DNA of 64,000 bases from Rotaria sordida. Lineage: Eukaryota; Rotifera; Eurotatoria; Philodinida; Philodinidae. The DNA lies in NCBI GenBank assembly GCA_905250125.1, contig CAJNOL010001026.1:1-64000 (forward strand), read 5' to 3'. Numbering within the stretch: the first letter of the stretch is position 1; every line of letters starts with the position of its first letter. The translations under genes and the position numbers were made by a program. Below are positions 33,901 to 44,500 of the stretch, piece by piece. Under the pieces are notes generated by a model that searched no databases, had not been told where the DNA came from, and saw only the letters and a program-made list of their open reading frames with translations.

Positions 33901-35036
33901 AAAAAATACTTGTAGGAAAACAGTTAACGAGGAAATATTTCTAAGTATCATCTTGCTTTTGAGTCGAGATTATGTGCATTATGTAGGTTTTAATGAACTA
34001 TGAATGCCATGAAAAGCGTTCGGGTTAATAACTAATTCTACCGAGATATTGTATTTTTTTAGCACAATGCCGTGGTTCCGTCAGGAAAACGGAGTTTCGA
34101 ATTTCGACTTAAGCTTTCACAGTAAGCTATTCTCATTGAGACGCGTCTCTTTGCAAAGTTTCGGGTCGAAATTTGAAACTCAAGCTTCTAGGTGTTCCCG
34201 AGGGGGACCACAACATTATTCTGAAAAATACAGTACTTCGGCAGTAATAAGCTATTAGTCCGAACCTTTTCAAGGTTTTCATAGCTCATTAGAATCTATA
34301 TGATGCACATAGTTCCGAGTTTAAAACGATTTGAAACTTAGAAAACGTTTCCTTGTAAGTTTTCTTCGTACATTCTTATTAATTTTTATCTTAACGAGTT
34401 AATTATGTGTTTAGTTTCTCTTCTATCGGATGTTTCTTATGTACTTCAACATGAAAAGGATGCTGATACAGTGCTTATTTGTCATGGAAGTAAGTTTAAA
34501 AATAAAAAAAAACCTGGGAAATAAAATTCTAAGTTCTATTTAATTTAGATAATATAGCAATAGTTAATTCTCAAGGTAAACCTCGCACAAGTAGACGAAC
34601 GTTATCTGAACTTCATTTTGATTGTGAAGTTCGATCATTAGGTAAAAAGTATTGAAATAATTACTTTTTTAATGTATTTTTTCCATGTTTTTAAGTTTGT
34701 TTACAAGACAGTGTACTTGCATTTCATGAACATGGCATGCAAGGTAGAAGTCTCAAAGATAACGAAGTTATACAAGAAGTTTATGATCATACTCGATCAT
34801 TTCGAGTTATCGGTAGTGATCGGTAAATAATTGAAATTTTTAATATCTAAACAAATTTAGTTCATTGTGTTTTCTTTTTCTAAAGACTAATTGTCTTACA
34901 AAGTCGTCCATCATTATCTTCCAAATCGTCGGATATAGATAATAATCTCACACAATCAATAACTGCATTAACTACGGCATCATTTTCAACATCACCATGC
35001 GATTTGCATATATTAATGGGTCATGAAAATACATAA
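27940..35036 (+). CDS. MAP4K: MAP4K3/5-type Ste20 kinase with CNH domain
   Basis: A germinal-centre-kinase-type protein: N-terminal kinase, disordered acidic/Lys-rich linker, C-terminal citron-homology (CNH) domain. Kinase exons: 27940-28089, 28146-28294, 28348-28412, 28480-28583, 28644-28686, 28741-28813 and 28864 to about 29140. Motifs: [17 protein letters not shown] (Lys63), MHRDVK then GANILL, ADFGVA, and [32 protein letters not shown] and [10 protein letters not shown], which point to MAP4K3/5 (Drosophila happyhour). The linker includes GLADEDIQ and exon 30197-30615. CNH exons from about 32136 include [28 protein letters not shown], a stretch near 32600-32720, SSLSDV-like sequence at 34415 and [10 protein letters not shown], ending ILMGHENT at 35036. 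Family members act upstream of JNK, mTORC1 and Hippo signalling. Three fold-backs lie in its introns. Confidence 0.92.
31275..31830. repeat. Fold-back element C in a MAP4K intron
   Basis: Nested inverted repeats lie in the intron at about 30616-32135. The outer arms pair 31280-31380 (CGAACTAATATT, GACGAGACTAGTAGAAGCC) with 31725-31825 (GGCTTCTACCAGTCTCGTC, AATATCAGTTCG). The inner arms pair 31415-31500 (GAATTATAGAATTTCGATCT) with 31510-31600 (AGATTGAAATTCCATAATTC). The structure is a nearly continuous palindrome with point differences. The 650 nt before it (30780-31110) are richer in G and C and are not coding in any frame I could follow. Confidence 0.75.
33330..33790. repeat. Fold-back element D in a MAP4K intron
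   Basis: The core is a hairpin in which 33515-33640 pairs with 33655-33775: CATATAAAGAACTCAACTAG against CTAGTTGAGCTCTTTATATG, and CTTGAACAAAGTCTTCTCGA against TCGAAGAGACTTTGTTCAA. The outer left part (33340-33510, with CTATAGACACTACAGTGTTC and TCGAATTTTTAGTGTATCTA) has no partner here but has both partners in element I, so D has lost most of its right arm. It lies in the intron at about 33005-34414. Confidence 0.75.
34018..34275. repeat. Short fold-back element E in the same MAP4K intron
   Basis: Outer arms pair CGTTCGGGTTAATAACTAAT (34018) with AATAAGCTATTAGTCCGAAC (34245). Inner arms pair GAGTTTCGAATTTCGACTT (34091) with GGTCGAAATTTGAAACTC (34166). The core phrase AAGTTTCGGGTCGAAATTTG resembles cores in elements B, C, D and I. 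It is 260 nt overall and weaker than the others. Confidence 0.55.
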
Positions 35037-36897
35037 TCATATTTATTCTTCCATGTTTCTTTTTTCTGTTTATATATGTGTATAAAAAAAAACAAAGATA
35101 GGTTTATCATGCATATAGCCGGCCGGTATTATGAAAATTCAAACAAACTTTCTGCTCTTTTCTTTTTTAAAGTCAATTTCTTGTTCAGCTTTTTTTTTTC
35201 TACGTATAACAGTGTTTTGTGAAAAGAATAATTCTTCATTTCAATAATCTATGCGCGTGTGTGTGTATTCAAGGTCAGATTTGTTATTATACTTCATTTA
35301 CTAGTTAATCGTTCTTCTATATTCATATATATATATATATGGAGGGCACTGTGCAATAGATGAGCGAGCTTATTGTTTGCTCTATAACATACAAGTGCCT
35401 AAATTATTACTTCACGTATGTGTGTATCTTTATTCAGATAGTGTGTTTGTTGATTATGTGGAATGAAATACGTATGTGTAAGAGTATCATTATCGTCTTA
35501 TTCGACTCTATGACTTGTGTTTTTTTTCGTGTCTTTTGGTATAAATGAAATTTAATTTACGGAAAAAAAAACAATGAAAATCAATCAAATTTTTTTCACA
35601 ATGGAATATGTTGAAGGATGAAACTAAAGATTTATCGATAAGATCTGTGATTGATGATATAGAAAGATATCTTTCAGTTAGAGTCTTACGGGACAGTCTC
35701 GAATTCCGAAAACTCTTATTTGTAACATTTTGTGGGACATTCGGGATCGGGGATATTTTGCAAATAAAACCGAAGATTCGGAACCAGAAAAAATTTTGTC
35801 ATGCAAGTATAATGGATGTTATTTTAAGTATAACTGCTTTAAATAATTCATCGTTTTGATGTTTATGATAGTTATAATAAATGGAATATTTTATTTAAAA
35901 TTTAATTATATCCAAAAACTTTTATGAGTACAATGGCATTTCGTTTTGAATCTCGATCACGCCGTCAAAATTCATTATGCTTTCGTTCTCTATTTGACTA
36001 CAACATTACCAATTATTGTTTCTTATACTACTATTGTTAGTACTTGCTGTCTTTTAATTAATTTCATTTTATTACAAAAAAAAGTAGACGTAACAAGTGT
36101 AAAAAGAAACAATTGGTAATAGAACTACGATACCATAGTGACTATCAGTATGATTAGAACAGCAATTCAGTAAAATATTCAATATAAATGTGCTTGAATT
36201 GATTAACATATACCTTCTTTTTGATCGAACAAAGGTTACTATTGAATTTATAAAGAAGCATTGCTTCAAATAATTTATACAAGCTCCTTAGTGGTTTGTA
36301 AAAGAAATTCTTGCAAATCGTGTTAAAACAATATTAAATTATGGTTCATTATTATACTATTGTTAGATGATTTCTGAGTTTTATTTTTAATAACTCGTGA
36401 TAAAAATAGAATTAGGATCTGCAGGTTTTGTCAATACGAAAGGATTCGAGAAGATGACGTTGATATATGTACAGATTAATCCACAGCTACTGATGCTTAT
36501 TTTTTTAAAATCAATTGATCGTCTAAAAGTTATTGTCTTTGAAAAATATTGTCGTGCTTCGAATTTAACACCAGTAATAGTATTCAAAAATAAGGCAAAT
36601 GATTCAATATATTTTCTTTTATTTTTATTGGATGTTTATTCAAAATTCGTGTCAAAGACTATAACTTTCTCATCAGTTATATACAAGCCAAAATCGTAAT
36701 TTGATAATATATTCAAGCAATATTGCCTTTCGAAATTTTTGTACAGTAGTTTAACTAGTATTATATTTTGCTCTCATCTTCCTCGTGATCGTAGAACAAT
36801 ATGTTATATCTGGACAATATATAAAAGAAAAGAAAAAAGAAAAAAACAAAGAACAAGAATAGCTATAAGAATCATTTCTTATATTCTCACATACGAC
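35037..36897. other. MAP4K 3' flank and decayed sequence
   Basis: The first few hundred bases should be the MAP4K 3' UTR. Between 35600 and 36700 several open stretches of 60-100 codons occur on both strands, broken by stops and without consistent splice sites. One at 35608-35859 contains GC-richer phrases such as GGGACATTCGGGATCGGGG. I recognise no family. It may be decayed coding or mobile-element DNA. Confidence 0.35.
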
Positions 36898-37518
36898 ATG
36901 ACATGTAACGAAGTTAACTGCATAAATTTATCCTGTGCTTTATGTTATGATTGTCAACAATCACTCTGTTTAAATCATATTATAATACATCATGATACTT
37001 TTGTTGAGCGTCATTTATCATTCTATGAAATTCTTCAACAATTATATCATAAACTTCATTCAATGAGTATTGAACAATGTTATCATCAAGTATTCGAACA
37101 ATTATCATTAAATCATACTTATACGACAGATACAATTCTTCATCTTCGTTCAATACGTGAAGAACTTATTGAACAATTAAATAAATTTAAACAAAACCAA
37201 TTTAATCAATTAAAAAAAATTAGTTTTAGACTTTATGATACAAAACAAATAATTGATAATGATGAAGCAAATGATATTAAAATTAAATTAGAACAAATTC
37301 AAACATCAATTAATTCACTTGTTTATGGTATACATTTAGAAATGTCTAAAACAACAAAAAATATTCAATGTCGAAAAATTTTTCGTCATAAAACACAATC
37401 ATCATCCGATATTAAAACAGATTTATTATTACAAAAAAGTTCTAGTTGGACAAATGGATCTACCGAAAATTATTGGAAGAAAAAAAATGAATCAGATGAA
37501 CGTTTATCATTGTTTTGA
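36898..37518 (+). CDS. B-box-like zinc and coiled-coil protein, single exon
   Basis: From ATG 36898 the frame gives 206 residues. The start was chosen because it opens with a Cys/His cluster, MTCNEVNC, LSCALCYDCQQSLCLNH and IIIHH, with spacing like a degenerate B-box (C-x4-C-x4-C-x2-C-x2-C-x5-C-x2-H). The upstream extension to 36739 is Arg/Lys/Ile-rich and looks like chance. After the zinc cluster come long amphipathic helices rich in Gln, Leu, Lys and Glu (about residues 45-150), a probable coiled coil, then a polar Ser/Lys-rich tail. There is no RING ahead of the B-box and no recognised C-terminal domain. Base use is the same AT-rich pattern as neighbouring genes. Single-exon B-box/coiled-coil genes form large families in rotifers, from memory; function unknown. 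Confidence 0.6.
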   Translation: MTCNEVNCINLSCALCYDCQQSLCLNHIIIHHDTFVERHLSFYEILQQLYHKLHSMSIEQCYHQVFEQLSLNHTYTTDTILHLRSIREELIEQLNKFKQNQFNQLKKISFRLYDTKQIIDNDEANDIKIKLEQIQTSINSLVYGIHLEMSKTTKNIQCRKIFRHKTQSSSDIKTDLLLQKSSSWTNGSTENYWKKKNESDERLSLF

Positions 37519-40500
37519 TTTATTTGAAAAATAAATATAGAGCAGCCAGTTTATTATATAGAAATTTACTAACAATCAAAACTAACAAACATATTATAGG
37601 TCTCATCTTTGATTTGAATTTAACCTTTTATCCTTCCATAGCGATTCGAAAAGTGTCACAGATGTGAAAGAATCATTGGAATAGAATATTGTTGCCTCCG
37701 ATATATATCGATAGTATGAACAGATCGATCAGGAGTAGTCTCATTGATGACGACAGTTTAATCATTTTAGTGACCATTGGAGGTAGAACGACTTCACAAA
37801 AATTCTATATCAGACCACATATAAATTTGATATAGTTCGACGAAAAAATGTCGTAAACATCTCGGATATGTCTCATTTTGTAGAGAATGATGTGCTTTAC
37901 CATTACGTATAATGTGATCAAATTTTATGCTCGAGTTGAAGGCACTAAAAAACTAAAAGTTAAGTTTTCTGGAAAATTCGTAGTGATCATTTTATGTTTT
38001 TCCCATCTCTTTTCCAATTAGCTTGTGTAAAATTTTCGGATGATATTGATACCAGTAGTAGACATTGCTATCGTTATATATCACACAATACATTTCTGTC
38101 ATATATCTTGTTTGTTAAGTAAAAACATATCTTATTTGAAAAAAAAACTAACTGCAGCGGTTTTTTTGAATTTTATCGATTGTGTAACTCATCTTTTTCG
38201 AATAGGATACGATACAAAACAAAATATTTTCTTATCAATTGATAGTTTATGGATTTCATTACAAGATATGCTCTTAAGTTTTTTAATCCCACGTTTCCTT
38301 TATTGTCTGCAATCGTTCTATCAATGATCGCTTCCGTGACTAAAGGGAAATTAGGTAAAGAATTAAAAGAATGTATTTATCATAAACAATTGTTTTCTTA
38401 ATAATAAAGATTGGATACTCTGATGTTAATTATAAAATAACATAATTGACATGTATTGTACTATTTAGAAGTTCTTAATTCTTTTACGTCGAGATCTTTG
38501 TTCGTAAGACAAATGTGAAAAGCATATTTGCAGTAAATTCAAAAATGACAATCAGAATAACTACTAGTGGAATATTCATAATTATAATCTTGAATGAATG
38601 AGTGTCTTTGTGACAGCAATACACTTTTGCCTAATAAAGAATTATTGCTGAAGATATTGTAGATGACCATTAAAATATTGCATTTTGATATTTCTGAATT
38701 ATTACCTGAAAAAAAAAACTAGTTCACAGTGCTTAAAACTTTGTAGAATCCTCTTAAGTTCACAGAGACCTCCTCATATAGGGACAAGCTTGTCAGTGTA
38801 CCTTTTTGGAGTTAAAATTTAGAGCTCATATGTCTTTTTCTAACTAGCGAAAACGATCTGTCTTATTTATTTCTCCATCTTTCAGTTTTTTATTTGCACT
38901 CTATTTTTTTGTATCTTATTGCTATTCGCTCGTTATTGATTTCCAGATGTCATTATTTTAATGTATCAATGATAATATATTTTTATGCATATATAATTTA
39001 TATGAATAAATGATTAATTTGTTCTTCAAATATAACTTTAACATTAATTCATTTCGATTGAAGTTCATCTGCATTTGTTAGTAATATATCAACATTATTT
39101 TTTTTTTAAAAGTAAAATTTCTTGCTACAATATAGATTGTTATTAGTGCTTTAATTTTACTTGTCATCCATATAATAAATCTTGTTAATATTGATTATTG
39201 AATATTTAAAAAATTTCATGATAACTGTCAATAAGATAAGTAAAAAGAATATATTTGCAAAATTTTCAAGAAAAATAACTTTTTACTTTTCTAATTTCGT
39301 TTGTTTAACAATAGTTTTCATTAAAAGTAATTGTGAATGGTAAAGAAATAAATCACTAATACAAAAATAAACAATCAAATTCTTATGCTTGAAATTCATT
39401 ATCAAGGGCTGAAAGATTCAATACTTAACATTTTCAGTCTAGATCTAATGAAAGTTAGAAAAAAACAAATTCAAAATGATGGAAAATATAGATGAAAAGG
39501 ATTGTAGCTCTTTTAGACAAATACATTTGATAATTATCTATTGAATGTCATGCAATAGATTCTATAGTATTTAATTAAACGGAAACAAAATTGAAACTGA
39601 ACATTCTACTAGAATTCCATGAAACACATGGAAACTGTATTCAATATCAATTAAGTTGTTAACATTATTTTTCGATCTCACAAATAGATTTCAAAATAGA
39701 ACTATTGATGCAAGACTTTCATCAATATGTGAATAAATTCAAAGCACATTAAAGTACATGATCGAAACCTTTTAGAATTTTTTTAGCCATTTTCAAACGA
39801 CTCATAAGTCTCTTGAGTAGTTTAGTATGATACTATTTTTCTATTCTTGGAAAGTCTTGACAAGAATACAATAAAAGGTTACATGATTCGAAATTATGTC
39901 TTTCAGACAACAAGGAGACAGATGATTTTTTTCAAATATTTCTAATCAGTTTTAGATTAAAAAAATCAAATCTAGCAAAGAAACGAATTAAAGCCATTAG
40001 CTTTTTGGATTTTTTTGTCTAAGATAGTGCGAGTAAGGGTCTTCTGTTCATCGACACGCACACTCCCACCCTTAATGTCCAAAATCTCAGAGTTCACGAA
40101 ACTTGGTCGTTGCTGGAAGATTGTCTTTATTAAAAGGCAAGAAAATCATGTTTATCGAAATAATATGACTATACAATACATACATTAATTCAATACAATA
40201 CGTTTCTTGAGAACAGACACACGAAAAAAATATTAACACGTAGAAAATGTTCTGTTTCTGAGTAAGAATATTTTTAATGAATTCGATGAACTAAGTGAAG
40301 GGAACATAAAAAAGTGCCGCCATACTACGGCAATATAAATATGAGTTAGATAGAGAACAATATGCATTCGTCAACAATTTATATAAGTTAATAATAAAAA
40401 TTGAATAGAAAGTGCGCATAATAAACTTAGCGATATGGAGAGATAAACTATATAAATTAATGGATAACGCACGATGTAGTCACAATCTATTTTGAGCCAT

Positions 40501-41535
40501 AATTTTGTTGGGCTAAAATGATAAAAAAATATAGTTTTTCATCTTCTGATAGCAAAGATACTCTACTTTATATTGTGACAACAACATTTTCTGCTCAAAA
40601 AACAGATTTTTTTTTTTTGTTGAAAATTTAGAAAATACCTGATCGACAGATAAACTGCATCGCCTGTGACGGGCTTCAAAATCGGGACCTGTGCTTGTTT
40701 TAGACATGCAGGTCCAACGGTTAGGTCCCGTAAAAGTGAAAGAGGAGCGAAGGTGACTATGTAAAAATTTCCATTACACCCCTTAACCTTCGGATCCAAG
40801 CGCAGGCCTTATGGATGGCCTGTTTAAACCACTGTTTCATGGTATACGAGCTCGTGGCATTGTGAAAACTTGATTTCTCAATCATGTTTTAAAATAACAA
40901 TCAATAGACGAACGGAATTTCCACATAAACAAACAGCTTGCTACTGTTAATGCGAGAGAGATCAATCGCTCTTATCGGAATGCTGAGGCACGTCAAATGC
41001 TATCGTTTTCTGTCCTTCTCAAGATATAATCTAAAAGTTAGGTGCATTGCATAGTCTCATTATCACTCTCATGGTGAATATCCTACATATAAAATGATTC
41101 TTGTATTCACGACTTTCTCATCTATTACAAAATTATTTCATTTATCAAAATTTGACCAAATCAATCAGTTGAATATGTTTTTACATTGACATTTAACTCA
41201 ATCGGTAAACTCATTTGTAACACAATTACCTGAATGTTTATCGAATTATTTAGAAAAATGATAATTAGCTTTTCAGATCATGATCATATTTCGTTTTTCC
41301 AATGGTCAGTTTACATGACTTAAAGATTAAATGTGTACTGCAAATGTATGAAAATCAAATTAAACTTTCGAAAATTCTTATTAATATATCATTTTGAATC
41401 ATTCATCAAAATATTATCTGTACTATAAATGAATATCAAAAACAAAGTATACAGAAAAAAATAAGATCACAGCGTTATGGACGGAAGTTATACTATTAAC
41501 AATTAAAACAAATAGATAAACTGTTGATTACACAT
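37519..41535. other. Intergenic region with few recognisable features
   Basis: An open stretch at 38040-38327 encodes hydrophobic segments that look like transmembrane helices, and a shifted frame continues it to about 38400 (KGKLGKELKECIYHKQ). This may be a decayed membrane-protein gene, but no family was recognised. At 40640-40860 the sequence is GC-richer. At 40010-40140 a short region ends in a minus-strand AATAAA-like signal. No exon chain or large inverted repeat was seen. The 3' end of the PARP gene abuts at 41536. Confidence 0.35.
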
Positions 41536-44500
41536 TCAATCATGAACATAATCATCTATTGATTTTGCTACACCTTCAACAATGGAATCATATAGAAAAT
41601 CTTCACGATAAAATATTTGAAACTAAAAATAAAAAAATAATGCTATATACAATAAAGTAACTATAATAACTTACCCCCATATTTTTATACGCTTGTAATT
41701 CCATCGATGGAGTCGTTGCTTCCATTTCAGCTACGGAGCAAATAATTACATTAGGTGCATCATAGTTACTAAATCCATAATATGCAAAAGCAGCTTTTTT
41801 TGATGCTTTTTTGCCATTAGAACCGTACTCATTCTCTATGATAAACAGAAAAGAAAGAGTCGTTTTTTTTTATTTCGAGAAAAAAAACCGTTAACTCACT
41901 GCAAACATGACCACCAAACCGTTGAACTAATGTTTCGATTGCTAAAGGTGTATCAGCCATTTGACCAATAAATGCAAATTTGTAACCAGTAAATATCCTA
42001 ATAAAAAAAAAAGAACAATAAAAATAAAACGAACAAATAAAATATTCTTACGCTTGATCTTTCTTTGTAACAGCTTTTTTGTATAATTTTCTAATTTTAG
42101 TTAATTTCTTTTTAATTAATTCTTTAGTAATACCATGTGCCTAAATAAAAAATTTTAAAATAACTGCAGCATAGATTATATATCGATATACATACTGTAT
42201 ATTTAAATTCTCCAGCATTTAGTTTATAATGAACGATATATTGAGGGAGAATATAATCACTACGAAATATAACTAATTCCTTTTTACAAGGTGAACAATG
42301 TGAATCATAACCCTAAAATTTCAATCAAAAATAAAATATACAAAGATAGTCACATTTTCTTACATCCTGAAGACCAGCACCGGTAATCAATTGAGTACAT
42401 TGATATACCTTAAGAAGTAAACAAACTATAGATATTTTTCTCTAATATTTATTATTCTTACTTTTCCTTGTAGTACTTGACATAATAATAATTTTGTTGA
42501 ACCTTTAATATATCCCATTGAATAACCAGGATATTCCTAGATTAAAAAATTTTTATTGAAATTTTTTTCGATGATTTATTAAAGAATCCCTACACTAAAA
42601 TAAGTTCCTCGTCCATAATATCCACTATCAGTGGCATGTTGAAATCCTTTTTGACCTTGTAAAAAATAATAAATTAAAGGAATTATTTTCTTTTTATAAA
42701 TTTTACTAACCAGGTATTTTAAAACCTGTTTCACATATTGGTTGAATATTAGCGATTGCTGTACCGTGAAATGCCAAAACAGGATAAGAATATTCTACAC
42801 CACGTTTTTCTTTTAATTCTTCACGCGCTTTACTAAAAATAAACAGACCATTAATATGGATTATCATTTAATAAAACCTTTATTGCATACATACTTAAAT
42901 TTGTTGATTAAGATAGGATTGCATACATATTCGACTTTAATTACTTGTGCCCTAGAAGAGAAAAAAACAAATCCTATACACATATTCTAGCAGAATTATA
43001 ATGTATACAGGCGGTCATGATATAATAATCTAGAGCTATGTTGATCTATTAGATCTTAGCGTCATAACTCTATCACATGTTATGAAAGTATCTCATAAAG
43101 AATGTCCCATAATAACTGAGAATATATTGTCAACGACACTTTTCATGGGTATTTTTTTTCTTGACGTAGAAGGCTGAAATTTTTATTATATATATATATC
43201 TAACCATGATCTTTAATGTTCCAAAGTTTCAGCTCTCTTGGTAAAACTAGTATTGAAGTCCATGGGCAAGATTAAAATAGATGAATTTTCGTATTTGATT
43301 GTTTTCATGACTTTTTTATGCCTTGACCGGTGATATTTATCAGCATCTGATGAAAAGAAGTTTTACAAAATGAGCTTTGTCAAAAATGTAAATTATAATA
43401 AAGGTCAATGTGGATGAACGTGTTTTTTCATTACTTTTTATAAGCAATTATAATTGATAAGGTACTTCGTCTATCATTTTTCTTTCAATAATTTCTTCCA
43501 TTCTTATGTATTTTCTTTTTTTAATTATAATGATGTATCAAACATTTCCACGAACTTTTTCATTCAGTAAACTCCACATATTTTCAGTTCTTTATACATC
43601 AGCAAATTTAGCATCGCTATCTATTGATTCTATTCATTCATTAAATAGTTGTGCTACACATCGGGCGACCGATACTCCATGTCCTTCTGAGATGATTTAA
43701 ATTCAATGCAAAGCATTTACAATCTTTTCTATTTTCGTAACTGATGAATGTTTAAGATAAAATTTCGCAGTAAATTTAAAAGGTTTTAGGTATAAATGCA
43801 TTCCAATGTAGTTAAAACAATCCTGAACCGTCCTGTCGCGATTGACTATATAATAAAAGTATTACAAAAATCTAGTGCAACAATTCATGTATTTTTATCT
43901 TATCCATCCATTTCAGTACTAGTTTTACCAAGAAAGTTGAAACCTAAGAAAACTACAGATTATGGTTACATATATATGTAATAAAAAAATTTAGTCTTCT
44001 ACGTCAAGAAAAAGTATGAACAATGTCGTTGACACATTATCTTCAGTTATTGTGGGACATCCTTTATTCATAATTTAACAAAATATTTGAAAATTTCTAT
44101 TTGACTTTATTAAACTCGCTATACTTCAAAAGGATTCTTATCAGAAAGATAAGTTTGTATATGAATTGATAGTTACATTAGAACTCTATATGAAATGATC
44201 AACTATGACTATTGAAAATGTCTGTACGTGGAATTTTATCATACTTACTATTAATTCTATTATGAAGTAAATGATAGAAAATATAGATTTTCATATATTA
44301 CTTATCGTTCTTTCTTCTTAATCAATAAGTATTATAGACAGTATGACTGTTGATAAGATCAGAAATCAACAAAACAGACTCAAATAAAGATTACTTTTTT
44401 TTACAATGAAATCATGATATAATTAGCCCAGGATAGTGATTTCAATCAGCGTAAAATACTAGAGACCATTGCCAATGATATTATATGCAATATAGGACAA

